A stretch of 64,000 bases of DNA, from assembly GCA_963576735.1 (NCBI GenBank), contig OY755170.1:19018875-19082874 (forward strand), given 5' to 3'. A program made the position numbers and the translations under genes. The stretch comes from Bedellia somnulentella (Eukaryota > Arthropoda > Insecta > Lepidoptera > Bedelliidae). The notes beneath the pieces were generated by a model. It did not search any database. It was given only the letters and a program-made list of their open reading frames with translations, and had not been told where the DNA came from. Each line of letters starts with the position of its first letter. Position 1 is the first letter of the stretch. This document shows, in pieces, positions 37,000 through 48,625 of this stretch.

Positions 37000-37465
37000 A
37001 CTGATGGAGTGGCAGAGGTACGACTTATTTAGAACACCTTATGACACTTTAATTATCTGGTGTTCAGATTACTCACATTTTGGATGAACAATAGATAAGA
37101 ATAACACTACCCCATTTCTACCCGTGGGTGATCGTAAGAGGCGACTAAGGGTATAGAGGGCTTTTTAAGTGATTTTTGGGCGATGTGGTTAAAGACCCGT
37201 CATCAAAAACATTTATTATAACCATCTTTTCCCAATCAACTTCCAAAAGTGGCTGAGGAATTTTTCATTCCAAAGCTCTGGCTACTAGTTAAGGGATATA
37301 TAGCAGTGAGTATATGTATGTGTATGTATGTATGTAGATAAGAAATACTTTGTCAATTAGCTACACACATGACAAGAAAAGACACATCGGTGTAGGCTCG
37401 AATCAGGATTCAAAGTCATGTTTTCTGCACGTGTTCTCACTGCGCTACGAGGGTTTGTGTGCCAA
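37000..37465 (-). repeat. SINE-B copy split by a SINE-A
   Basis: SINE-B sequence lies on both sides of the SINE-A at 37096: tail side GAGTGGCAGAGGTACGACTT at about 37016, and head side GACACATCGGTGTAGGCTCG to CGTGTTCTCACTGCGCTACG at 37380-37452. On the minus strand the head reads TAGCGCAGTGAGAACACG and later GAATCCTGATTCGAGCC, an A box and a degenerate B box. This is the best evidence that SINE-B is tRNA-derived. Confidence 0.7.
37096..37338 (+). repeat. SINE-A copy, ACCCGTGGG subfamily, 5'-truncated
   Basis: Starts within the consensus head at TAACACTACCCC and ends in a long TATG run. AGATAAGAA is present on both sides as a 9-bp duplication. It lies inside a SINE-B, which dates it as the younger insertion. 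Confidence 0.88.
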
Positions 37466-37683
37466 ACCATGACTTAATTTCGTCTATAGAGAAGCCAAAC
37501 ATGTACATTTAAAATAAATGTACGACTATCACATGAACATGCGAAATTTATATCATTCTCTATGTACGCAAATTGAAATTCTTTATTCACTTATGAAATC
37601 AGGGTCAACATAAAAGTTTATTATGTATCATGGCATAGTATTGGACTCACTGAATATTTTTGGTATATTTTATCTAACATAAT

Positions 37684-37820
37684 TATACTCACGCCTTGGA
37701 ATAAACAATTGCTCAACCACTTCTGGAAATTGAACTTCTGGAGTTGGTAGAAGTAAAATGTTCTTGGTGATGGGACTCAAGTCCCATACCCTTAGACGCT
37801 TCGTTCGCCACTCACTAGTA
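37684..37820 (-). repeat. SINE-A, badly decayed copy
   Basis: ACTCACGCCTTGGAATAAAC, CTCAACCACTTCTGGAAATT and TTCTTGGTGATGGGACTC follow SINE-A order on the minus strand. The head is lost. Confidence 0.5.
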
Positions 37821-37829
37821 GAAACCGAG

Positions 37830-38060
37830 TACCGCTTTTTAAAACCTACACCGCTTTTTTTTCGTTTTTATACCGGGGGAAATCCTCATGGATACCCCGC
37901 CTCTCGAGAGAGCGGCGGGGGTATGTCAGACTCTTACTGACTAAAACCCCCCGGTTTTGGTGCTGCTGGCCCTGCGGCCTATGCGGCGTCATCTTAACGT
38001 GTTTTGCCGGGCGGCGCAAAGGAGTGTACCTAAGCTAAGTCGGATAGGACTTCACCGCTT
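37830..38060. repeat. GC-rich block, probable dispersed element terminus
   Basis: Sharply higher GC than its flanks, with GGGGGAAATCCTCATGGATA, CCCCGCCTCTCGAGAGAGCG and GTATGTCAGACTCTTACTGA. The style is that of a conserved retroelement end widespread in lepidopteran genomes, but I cannot name it. A 60-codon frame at 37758-37940 spans part of it and is probably not a gene. Confidence 0.4.
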
Positions 38061-40867
38061 TATCAGTTATTTATTGAAAAGTAGTTTAAGTGCTTGCGAA
38101 CAAAATGCTTTGTGATTTTTGCGAAATTTAATTTAAATTAATTCGCTATGTAAGTAATGCGATAATAATGTGGTTTGCGAATGTGTTTTATTATAATGGT
38201 TAAAATTTAAAAAGTTGCATGATTTGTCTTTAAAAAAATGTTCAAACGCCATATTCTTGTACCTTAAAAACTTGTCCATGCAGTTGCCGTTTGTTACTTT
38301 AAACATAGGCTGCACAGGCATCTTTGTAAAATATAGTTAGATTGGTTAAGTGCGTATGCTATAACCTTTATTACCTATTTTTATCCGACTTCAAAAAAGG
38401 AGGTTCTCAGTTATATATTCATAAGACATTTATAATTGGATATACAATATGTACAAGAGAAAATGCAAATTGATCAAGATGTGCAATAACAAGTTTTGAT
38501 TTCTCATATTTATCTACCGTTTATTAAATTTACAATAATTATATTTTAAAATAAATCAATGATAGGTAATTAGTAGGTGTGATTTTTCATTAGATATAAA
38601 TTATTTTTTAATTGCAGCAACTTAAGAAAAAGTAGTTGGAAATTTTTATATAACACTTAATGATAATTGTACGTTGTTATTGGCAAGTCTCATTACAAAA
38701 TATACGAGGAAGTTACCAGCGCAAAACAATTTATAGTTACTATGTTGACTAATTGATTAGATTTTCTACGCTGCTCGATGTTAAGGTTTTAACTTCATAT
38801 TTATACACTAACATGTGTAAAATTTTATCAATTCTCAACATCATCGATACTGTTAAGGAAGTGTTTATTAGTATTGAAATATAGAGTTGTCCTCTATTTA
38901 TAAATAAATCACATACAAAATGTGACCATTGTTGTGTTTCTACAAGAGCTCAGCATATAAAAGGAGCATAATAATCGGAGATAGCTTCTTTTCAAATTAA
39001 AACTAAGAAAAATATGTTAAGAGACGGATTTCTACTATTTTTATCAGGAGAAAGTGCTAAAATGGAATATGTATTTATCCGTTAAATGTATGATCCACTT
39101 CATGACGACCGCAGCTATATTCAAGCTATGATAGGATGCATTGCATAATAGTATTTGTCAGTAATGACCGTGTTCATATTTTGTTAAAGACCTCGGACGT
39201 GTTCTTAGTAACTTTAAACCTACAAACATACGTATGTTAGTATTTTTTTAATATAAATTTATGCTAATTCTCTATGTCAACGCAAACACATCGCGAGGCA
39301 ACCGCGGAGAGTGAAGGGCGAGGGGATATAAACGTAAACATACGCGCAGCTACTTTGTTTTGGTTGTTGAAACTGGAAATCATATTACTTCTGCGTCATT
39401 TTGGCACAGAAAGCTTGTCTTTAATGTAAAACCAACTGGTTATTCGACATTTACTTTCCACAAAATTTAGATTTATTGCTACATGAAATTTTAAATGGTC
39501 ATGTTAGTTAGTTATCTGTCCCGCAATAATTGTCATCTTTGATTATTATTTCCAGAAATGTTTATTAACAAAAATGATAAAAAACCGAATGAACTTCTTC
39601 ATATATAACAGATAAAGTGCACGAGAAAATGATAAACGTAGGACTTCTCTATACTTGAGGGTCGATATTTTTAGCTAACCTTTTTTAAACAGATATACGC
39701 AAAGTTAAAATTGGTGCCTGGTGAATTGAAATCCTTAGATTTCATTAACGATGATAACGTGATATTGATGTTCGTCATGCATGAACACCACCACATATAT
39801 TATAAAAACTTTTCCTAACATTTTAAAAAATACTTAACTAAGTCTAACAAGTTTCCTGCCTACCATAGTTAGCACAAACTCGTTTAAACTTTACCAGTTT
39901 CGGTCTCAAAAGTTTCAAAAAGGTCATATTCAGCATTGAAGTTAATCGCAGTCGGTCTGGCTTGGCTAGATGTTGGTTTATGCAGCACGTCTTTGTGTGG
40001 GTTTCAGTTATACAAGTAATTAGGATTCTGTGCTAAGCCTATGCAACCTAACCACATAAGTCTTTGCTTTCAAAACGCTTGCTGGAATAGTATTTTTAGC
40101 ATTTGTAATAATTTGAAGCTCCGACTAGAAAAAACTGTCGTATAGAGCTAGTTGAACTCTGCCTGGCATTGCCAACAGAACTGACAATTCACGATATTCA
40201 CGACAGCACAGCCAACAGCAGTGTGAATGAACACGAGGTGCTAGTGTGTGTGCGCTCCGTGTCAGCCCGTACTTAGTACGGAACCAGCCGCTTACAACTA
40301 ATTGAATAAAGATATAACGTGTTGTAACGACCAGAGCTAATCTGAATCTTGTTGAGAGAGACACATGGTCTATTATTGAGTGGGCGACCCGGCTGATGGA
40401 TGATCAACGTTGATAGGCTGCGAAATCAGTGCATAGTGCTTGGGATAAAATGTTTGATACTGTTATTGTTTCCATTTTGTTGCGGGCGTGCGTTACACTG
40501 ATTGTTGATAGGTAATACCGCCAGCGGTCTTGTCGACTAATGGTTAATTAACCTTAAATATGCTAGGAAATTTGTTATCACTTGTTATAGAAATAAATTG
40601 AATTTTATGCTGTTCTTTAACATGAGGAAAAAAGCTTCAACGTCAACTTTATTCAATTGGGAGGCAACTTTCTGATGATAAGATTACTAGATATTACCAT
40701 TAGAAACAGATTATGTAAAGCGTTTATAATTATTTGTTTACGAAATGCTGGTTGACGGCCGTAATGCAATTTAATTTTAAAATTTACTCACACAACAACA
40801 ACCTCATAGAACAGCTTTTAAGTAAAACTTACTCGTATTAAATAATACTTACATATAATATAACAAA
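38061..40867. other. AT-rich intron stretch, no gene recognised
   Basis: No repeat copy or coding motif is seen. A balanced-composition patch at about 40130-40440 includes a 79-codon minus frame with no known motif. Confidence 0.4.
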
Positions 40868-40992
40868 GAATGGTTAATGTAGGGTTCCAGTCGCATCGCC
40901 CAGATATCAATTAAAAAGGCTCCAAAACACCCACTCGCCAATTACGACAGGCAGGAAGAAATTGGTTAGTTCTATTATAATCGACACACAGC
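40868..40992 (-). repeat. SINE-A 5' portion, diverged
   Basis: GGGTTCCAGTCGCATCGCCC, AAAAAGGCTCCAAAACACCC and a head ending ATCGACACACAGC. The tail half is missing. Confidence 0.65.
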
Positions 40993-42446
40993 TAAATTAT
41001 CATAGCATATTTATTGCTATAAACTTGTACAAAGAAGCGTCCCAAAGCTAGTGATAAGCAAAGTCGCCTGACTGTAGATCGCTCGTGCAGTGCGCGGTAC
41101 GCCTAATGAGCCTGGCTCGTGCTTATCTAAACTATGATCTTCTTCAAGTTCTTATTACGCTTTTGTTGTAAGTGTTATTATTGTAATTATAATTATCGTG
41201 ACGCAAATATGATGCTGCGCTAGGGATGTATCGAGAAATATAATTATTAGTTATCTGTGTGCATTCCTAAGCTATGATGCGCATAGTTCACCATCATACA
41301 AGCAAAGGCCGTATGTTTGTATGTGCAAAGCTCAAACTAAAGCTTACCTATATTTATGTCTATATTTATAAATTCATAAAATTTTACGTTTTTTTAAATA
41401 TAATTATCTATGGAAATTGCATTACATACATCGATGTCTTGATCGTCAAATCATCAAAGACATCATATCAAATCCATAAAAATGTCGTTACTCTAAGCGT
41501 CATATTGCATCAGAACCAGTTCAGTTTAAGAAAATTTCGTTTATCTTACGATCTTAAGGATCGGCTAACGAACGAGATAATCCGGAGAAGTCCTTTTACT
41601 ATCATTCGTTTCTTTTTTTACTTTGACGCAATCGTAAACATACAATCCAAGGTGACCGGGCGGGCGTATGAGAGCTTTTTTATAAACATAAATAAATACG
41701 TTTATATTGGAACCAGCAAGCTGGCCTTGGAACCTTGGACTTGTGATGTAAACACTTATCTAATTAGTCCAATGCCCTTATGTATTTTTTTTAAATTGAG
41801 TTAAAAAAAATTCGATTCTGTAATTAAAATAAATAAAACATACCCCGTATAAATACCGCAAAAATGGAAACTGCTCACTACGAAAAGTTTCATATACAAT
41901 ACAAGTCTTTATATTTTTAGGTAAAATAAAAAAAAAAATTGCATAGTTCTATAATGCCAAAATCTCACTTTATTCTATATGGCGTATGCGTAATTTTGGA
42001 CTTATATTATAACTTCATGTCATTTCTTAACTCTCGCGAGATATCAATGATATGTTTAGTGTAATATTGCACACCACTGATTAAATGAGTCTACTAGTTT
42101 ACTTTCTAGGTTTAATGGCACATAAGAGCAAAAATATAAACAAATACTGATAATTTTAAAACAAAGAAGGGTCATTCTCTCCTTATTAAGAACAAGCCAA
42201 TGATTATGCCAGCCAGTTTCCATGACTAACAACTTTTATCCAACAAAGAAAAATCCTCGATTATATTTTACGGAATTAATTTAAGCAAATGTATGGAATG
42301 TGTCTCTGCAATGAATTTTTAATTAGTTAAACAAACACGAGTTTATTGTGCATATAACAACGTTCTTTGTTCAGTGCTGCTGCGGTGACCTTAGCTGCGT
42401 GATAGATGGACGGACAGCCTATCCATTATTTATGTTAGATCTTAAT
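40993..42446. other. AT-rich intron stretch with a possible tRNA-like SINE relic
   Basis: The 176-codon frame at 41274-41804 is not convincing as a gene. Its end overlaps a sequence which on the minus strand reads GGCATTGGACTAATTAGATA and later AAGGTTCCAAGGCC, reminiscent of degenerate A and B boxes of a tRNA-derived SINE. Confidence 0.35.
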
Positions 42447-42458
42447 TGCAAAGCTAAT

Positions 42459-43452
42459 ACGTGCACTGGTATCACTCTATGAGGATTCTAGTGCATGTGT
42501 AAGAATAAACGGGGAAAATACTGACTGGTTCGGTATCTCTCGGGTTGACCGACGGGGTTGTGTAGCTTCTCCGTGGCTCTTCAATTTGCTCATGGATGAC
42601 TGCCTGATAGATTTGCGTGAAAGTGATTATGCCTCTTATATGCTGATGATCAAGTGTTACTTGCATCGTCGGTTGAAGAGTTGCAAGTGATGATGAATAT
42701 TGCATGTGCGTCATTTGAAAGAAAGGGAATGAGGGTGAATGTTGAGAAAACCAAAACCATGGTTTTTGAGAGAATATAACCGAATGCGTTATTGAAATTA
42801 ATGGTAAGAAAGTGGAACAAGTGAAAGAGTTTGTATATCTGGGGAGTTAGTTTACTTGAATTGGAAAGTGTGATGAAGATATCGAGAGAAGAGTGAAGAA
42901 GGGTAATGCGATTAATGAAGCTTTGAATAGTCTCATGTCTAATCAGTCGGTGTCCGAAAAGACCCGAATGGCAGTGCATGATGCTGTTCTGGTTCCTACG
43001 CTTATGTACGGCAGTGAATGTTGGGTGTGGCAGAAGAAGCATAAGAGAAGAGTGAATGCAGTAGAGTTGAGGTCCCTCAGAAAAGTTTGTAATGTAAGGT
43101 TATCTGATCGTGTGAAAAATGACTCGTGAAAGGTGCGGCGTAAAAGATGATATTGTAAAAAAGATAGAAAAGGAATGTTGAGATGGTTTGGGCACATGAG
43201 GATGGATGATAGCATATTGGTGAAAGAGATCTATGGAGCCAATGTGGAAGGTAATGTGAGTAGAGGACGACCACGGAGGACACACCTCGACCAAATAAAG
43301 TGTGTGCTCAAAAAAGCCCGGCGTCCGAATTATGAAAAGATTGATGGATGTAAACGAAGCTAGAGAGGTTTGCCAGGATCGTACGAAGTGGTGATCAATA
43401 GTCTCTGCCTACCCCAATGGGATTTAATGGCCTTAGTATATGTATGTATGTA
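42459..43452 (+). pseudogene. 5'-truncated RTE-like LINE, 994 bp, with target duplication
   Basis: The largest copy of LINE family 2. Segments in several frames give the reverse transcriptase end: a WLFNLLMDDC block after motif B, a YADDQVLLASS-equivalent at about 42640 broken by a lost base, KGMRVNVEKTKTMVFER, then an intact run from 42893 with VLVPTLMYGSECWVWQKK and SLRKVCNVRLSDRVKND. After a stop, the GRPRRTHLDQI and MDVNEAREV parts follow. The tail is CTGCCTACCCCAATGGGATT, then TATG repeats. TGCAAAGCTAAT at 42447-42458 and 43453-43464 is the target duplication. Confidence 0.9.
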
Positions 43453-43464
43453 TGCAAAGCTAAT

Positions 43465-44979
43465 CAACAGCGCCGTGAAAAATTTAAATCACTCATTTGA
43501 GTCGCACAACTAGTAAAACTAATTTAACCGATTAATTGCATTAGCACTTTGTTGTTAATTAAAAAGTACTTAGCGGAAGTGTATCAGAAATAGATTGTAA
43601 TTTGTTATAATATTACTATCAAGTCTCGTGATGTTCCGAACAAGATAATATAATCAGTTAAGACCTGAACTATTATTTGCACTGGTGTACATCGGGTACC
43701 CATTTTTGTATTTATACTGTCACAATTCTGAAACAAAGTTGTATTTGATTAGCGTATCTGTTTTAAATGTGGGAAAATACAAGTTTAAAATATATGTATA
43801 TTTTTTTTTATATCAACGTATAAACAGATTTCTACAACCGGGAAAACTTAATTAAATTGAGCTGAAAACTTCCATGTTTACCTAATAAACATACAATGCC
43901 CTATAAATAAGGATGTAAACAGTGCTTGCCATGAAGGCGATGAATAAAACTATGATAAAGTGTCACCGGCTGCAACCTGATTAATGAGTGTCCATTTTCA
44001 GGTTATTGTTCTTCTCCAGTTTGTGCAAACATAAGAATTCTCACGCCTTTACTTTATATTTTCTCCAGTTTATATTTTTTGTAATTATGTTGCAAGCGAA
44101 ACGATGCTAATGCGAAACTAAGAGTTCAAACTATTATGCGCTGGTGTATTTTAATGTAATATTAATTCATTTGGAGATAATATAAGAATTGTATATGTAT
44201 ACATAGTACTTTGGATAGATTATTAGATGGTTTCGCCTCGATTTTAGCCTACTTAAAGTATAACCATTTTTTCCCATCAAAACAGAGGAGCTGGCGCTTG
44301 ACGAATAAGCAAAAACATATGAAACTATAACGAGACATGTAGTCTGTCTGTCGATAGATGCGAAATAACTCAATAAACTAACACAGATAATATTTTTTTT
44401 GCTAACAATAAATCGGGATGTTAATCGGTTATCATTCCTTTACCCTCCACCATAATATTAGGCAAAAATCATATTTAATAACCTTCACTTCCCAATAGAC
44501 TGATTCAGGTTTTTTCCGTTACCATGACTGCATATAATTTGCCATTCATCATCATGTAATTGTTATGCCTGAAGAGTTGACCTCTGTTACGTGACGTTCA
44601 TACTCTCACAAAGCCAGGGGCTCTGCCGCTTACTAAATTTTACGAGTCAAAGTCCGCATAAATGCGTTAGATTATTATCTAAGAAAGGCGGGCTTACGAT
44701 TTATGGAATTGTGTTGCAAAGCTTGCTATCTAGCTCTTCCTACGGTTTTCTTCAATATCTAGATAAGAAAAAAATCTTACAATTTGCCGACTACATATTT
44801 CAAACTTATTTCAGCGCCAGCATGATAGGTTAGACAGTCTCATACGTTTTCTATCTAAAAGTTTGACCGGATTTAAAATGAAAAAACCATAGGATTAAAA
44901 AAATGTAAAGAAGTTAAACAAAAGGGTATGGGTTGTTGAACAAGATGAAGAGTATATTCAAGTGAGTTTCTGGTTGCAG
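43465..44979. other. Last part of the intron before the PTB exons
   Basis: No repeat copy is recognised. The exon acceptor at its end is TTTCTGGTTGCAG. Minus-strand open frames over the exon at 44873-45082 are shadows. Confidence 0.45.
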
Positions 44980-44980
44980 G

Positions 44981-45100
44981 ATGTCCACGCTGCTGTTCTG
45001 GCAGGGCCGCGGGAAAGGGGCCAACGGAGCTCCCAATGGCCGCAACTGGATCCACGCCCCTGACGCGCTTGTCAAAGGACATGTGGCATATCTCGTTAAG
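44981..45100 (+). CDS. ced-6: ced-6 exon: short-isoform start and beginning of the PTB domain
   Basis: CED-6/GULP is a cytoplasmic adaptor that binds NPXY-type motifs of engulfment receptors (CED-1/Draper/MEGF10, LRP1) through its PTB domain and promotes clearance of apoptotic cells. This exon starts at 44980 after TTGCAG, with one G before the ATG. It encodes 40 residues, MSTLLFWQGRGKG... to RNWIHAPDALVKGHVAYLVK, and ends in phase 0 at AAG|GTAATA. NWIH.PD.L.KGHVAYLVK is the highly conserved opening of the CED-6 PTB domain. The single leading G allows a longer in-frame product from the exon at 24889. Codon composition is clearly more GC-rich than the flanks. Confidence 0.93.
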
Positions 45101-45189
45101 GTAATAAATTACTATTAAAATTTATATGTATATCAATCTATTTGCTTTCAACGTACAAAAATGGCTGATGTTTTATATATAAAATTCTG

Positions 45190-45252
45190 AAACCCCTTTA
45201 CCTTAACCCGTTTTTGGGATGAATAGTCGTGAGTATATTATGTATTGAGTAT
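45190..45252 (+). repeat. SINE-A 3' fragment
   Basis: Short tail remnant (TTTTTGGGATGAATAGTCGT, GAGTATATTATGTATTGAG) just downstream of the exon. Confidence 0.45.
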
Positions 45253-45424
45253 GTTCTTCACCATCAATCCTATAATACGTTACAATATTTAACTTCTTAA
45301 TCCAGGTTCCTATGAAATGCAAGGAGCATCTAATGAATCTTTAATATCTTACATTTATTTCACTCAATCTACTGATAAGGGACGATGATAAGATGCTATT
45401 TATAAGCATTGTATCGATTATAGA

Positions 45425-45512
45425 CGAGAGTTTTGCCAGGATCATAAATGTATCAATCGTTTGTCTCTGACTCCCCAATGGGAGCTACTGCGTTGATTAT
45501 ATGTAGGTATCA
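45425..45512 (+). repeat. RTE-like LINE 3' tail fragment
   Basis: GAGTTTTGCCAGGATCATAA and GTCTCTGACTCCCCAATGGG with a GTAGGTATC end match LINE family 2 at 43365-43452. Only about 90 bp remain. Confidence 0.55.
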
Positions 45513-46943
45513 GCTATATCTGTAAGTAAATATTATATTTTATTGCAATTATAATTATATTGATTGCATTGGATCATATGGATATGTGCTAAGTCTAATT
45601 ATTTATTTGTACTAAATTATTTTTTATAATATTATTTTGGTGTTATCTACCTCGGCACTGAGGCGCAGTTGGTAAATAGGTGCGTGACCGAAATAGTGGT
45701 GATAAAGCCATAAATAGGTCGGTCACATTCGTTTGTGTTAAAAACGTTGACCTTACGATAAAAAATGACTTGAATGTAGAGCTACAATCAATCAATGAAA
45801 CAATAGTGCGCACGAGTTTAGGAAGGAAAACAGATATATAATGTCGGTGACCGTGGCCTTATCGGTCCACTTCGGTATTTCTAATGAAAATACATTTTCG
45901 TCATATTATTATTGACATTCATTTTGTTGACATACACCTCCCCAAAGATATCCACACCGGCGCTAGACTGCCCGTGTCATCCGAGCGATAAGTTATTGAT
46001 TGAAAACCAGATGGACGTAGAATTATCCGCCCAGCAAATAAAATATTTCGAATAACTAAACCACCTCATATCAATAACAGTTCATTATCAGGTTGGGCAG
46101 ATGACACGTGTCTAACTACCGCCCCCTGCATTTGATATAGCATCTGGTCGAACTGAATCTCTTTTTACAACACATTGCACATTATAAGGTTACGTCTACG
46201 CATAACAAATATATATTAACAACGCAATTTCCTGAATGTTCCATAATCTTTGCTAGGGACATGTACCTATAAACAAATATCACATAACAATGTTTGAATC
46301 GTGTCTGCCAACTCAAAAAAACTGGTCAAGGCGTGTGAAATTATTCTCGCGTGCCGATTGTGCTCTCGCGAAAATGTGTTAGCTTGCATATACTGTTTGC
46401 GTGAACTGTGTGCGCTGTGCAAACATCGCTGCTAGTTGCCGTATTCAATAATTAGACGTGATTCACATGATTTTATATTGAAACCTCTTATTTGCACACG
46501 CAAATAACTAAGTTTAAAACGAGGTTTGCTCTGAATTCAGATCAGAAACATGCATATTACAGTTTTAATATTTAGGTCATCGTCAAGGCACAGGGAACAT
46601 GTTTTCCTTAACTAAATATGTTTAGCAATAGTCGATTTAATTATAGCAAATGTTTATCCAGAAGTAATTATTTTACAAAACTTTTAATCAATGTTGATTG
46701 AAATGCGCTTATCGTTAGTAGAAGTGAGTTACAAAGCAATTATAACTCAGTCGGCGTGCAATAAGGAAATTTTTGAGAACCGAGCTCAGAACTGCTTCAG
46801 TTTATTTGTTTGTTTATTATAATGGAAACAGTTAGAAGAACATTTAAAAACCAGTTGGTCTGTCAATATTTGACAATAAGATGTAGTGGTTGAGTGATGT
46901 ACTACAATGAACAATGCTAGATACGTAATACTTATGTTTACAG
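45513..46943. other. Intron, no further element recognised
   Basis: AT-rich, ending in a TTATGTTTACAG acceptor. Nothing else to report. Confidence 0.5.
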
Positions 46944-47108
46944 TTCCTCGGGTGTACGCACGTCGAGCAGCCCAAAGGCATCGAAGTGGTGAAAGATGCG
47001 ATCAAGAAGTTGCAGTTCACGCAGCAATTGAAGAAGTCGGAAACGAAGGATGCAGCCAAGAGCAAGAAAGTGGAGATCACCATATCAGTGGACGGCGTGG
47101 CTATCCAG
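46944..47108 (+). CDS. ced-6: ced-6 exon: central PTB domain
   Basis: Encodes 55 residues in phase 0 at both ends: FLGCTHVEQPKGIEVVKDAI, KKLQFTQQLKKSE and KKVEITISVDGVAIQ. FLGC..VEQPKG is the first PTB strand and turn, and VEITISVDGVAIQ the central strands of the phosphoinositide and peptide-binding fold. The acceptor is TTTACAG; the donor CAG|GTGCGG is weak but usable. The LKKSETKDAAKSKK linker is lysine-rich, as in other CED-6 proteins. The next intron is 11.3 kb and holds the main transposon nest. Confidence 0.94.
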
Positions 47109-47877
47109 GTGCGGGCTTTGTTTCACCGATACTAATCGAACAATGCTTGTCGAAAGTGAAAGTAGATTTACACTCTCAAGTGGAACACACCGCTGCCAGG
47201 CCATAACACTCGACACACAACAATGCTCCTACGTGTCGGTTTGCATTTAGGGTCTATTCTTTTGTAACTATTTTCTTGATCCACAAGTTTTTGAACCGAC
47301 ACTCAAGCTCATATCTCTAAGGCTCCTTCAGTGTACACAGCAGAGAATGACAATAAATAAATATTTCATTTCCTCACCATATTTTCTTCGCCGTTGCGCA
47401 TGTTTAATGGAAACATGCTTGACAAGAAAGAAACTGAGGTCATATTTGTTAATAAGATCATTATTTTAATAAGACAGTTGTATAGTCTTCATAAAACTTT
47501 TACAAATTACCTAAAATCGTATAAATATGATAATGTAACAGCGGCTTAAGTTCTTCGTACGTTCATGCGCACAGTTGGGTGAACGGAAATCTTGCTAAGC
47601 TGTGCGTAAACATTGCATTTCAAAGGTATACGCATACGACCATTAGGTAATAGTCAAGTTATTATTATTTAACTCACGCACGCTGCAACGATAAGTCGGT
47701 TACAGAAATACACATTCTTATATTTGCCATGTAGTTTTGGCAAAGACATATTAAATGACTTGTAGTCATATAATATGTCAAAGCTTTACGATTAGGAAAA
47801 GCAATCTAATAAAGAAACCAACATCTACTTGACTTATCAAATATTTAGTTGGTAAACAGGGAATCAGTTATAAATAA
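47109..47877. other. First part of the 11.3-kb ced-6 intron
   Basis: AT-rich with no recognised repeat. Short open frames at 46907-47250 are frame-shadows of the exon. Confidence 0.45.
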
Positions 47878-48074
47878 CTAGTGGCCCGCCCCGGCTTCGC
47901 ACGGATGGTGTTAAACATTTGTTACTGCCTACCCCCTGCGATATTTAGCGTGATGATATATATGTCCTTTTCCTGGTTCTAAGCTACCTCCCTACCAATT
48001 TTCAGTCAAATCGGTTCAGCCGTTCTTGAGTTATAAATAGTGTAACTAACACGACTTTCTTTTAAATATATAGA
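47878..48074 (-). mobile_element. Short non-autonomous Helitron
   Basis: Minus strand: 5' TCTATATATTTAAAAGAAAG at 48074. The 3' hairpin CCGTGCGAAGCCGGGGCGGG is followed by CCACTAG, ending at 47878 beside an A. At 197 bp it has no coding capacity. Inside, TCAAATCGGTTCAGCCGTTC is a subterminal motif common in this Helitron group. Confidence 0.82.
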
Positions 48075-48444
48075 CAACGATATGTAATATTGGAACAAAC
48101 AAATGATAATGTGTGAGATGTGCAGAAAGACTTTGCCACATAATTCTTAACCTTTACTTTTTATATTATGTTCAGATACCATGATATAAATATTTTAAGC
48201 TTACTACACAAAGTCAGAAATGTTTAAATGAATTGCTACAATCGCCTACAAAACTTTATCAGTATGGCTATACTCCTGTTTGTTTTATGAAGATTTACTG
48301 ATATGAAAATATTATTTAAATTTACGTTTCATGCCTTCAATACAAAACAAACCTTAGAGAAATACTAGTTAATATATGTCAAGATGATAAGGATATTTTC
48401 CATACACCTACTCTATAATTGGTATGTAAATATTGATATACTTA

Positions 48445-48553
48445 TACTCACTGCTATAAATCCCAAAAAGCCAGAGCTTCAGAAATAGAATTTCCTCAGC
48501 CGCTTCTAGAAATTATGTGGGAAAAATATTATAAAATAAAGGTTGTTGACGAC
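48445..48553 (-). repeat. SINE-A 3' half, diverged
   Basis: TATACTCACTGCTATAAATC, ATTTCCTCAGCCGCTTCTAG and AAATAAAGGTTGTTGACG follow SINE-A on the minus strand. Confidence 0.7.
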
Positions 48554-48625
48554 CAAATACAGCTTATTAATATGATTTGACTAAAACATAATCACAAACG
48601 CCATTAATTTTTAAATCTATTATGA

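Noticed and set aside
40125..40364. 79-codon minus frame in a balanced-composition patch
   Set aside because: No recognisable motif, start context or splice structure. The patch may be regulatory, but nothing supports a gene.
41274..41804. 176-codon plus-strand frame
   Set aside because: Low-complexity Ile/Tyr/Phe/Lys-rich translation of AT-rich DNA, its end overlaps a tRNA-like SINE relic, and it has no known motif.
44873..45082. Minus frame opposite the first PTB exon, and similar frames at 46844-47083 and 58407-58595
   Set aside because: Shadows of ced-6 coding exons.
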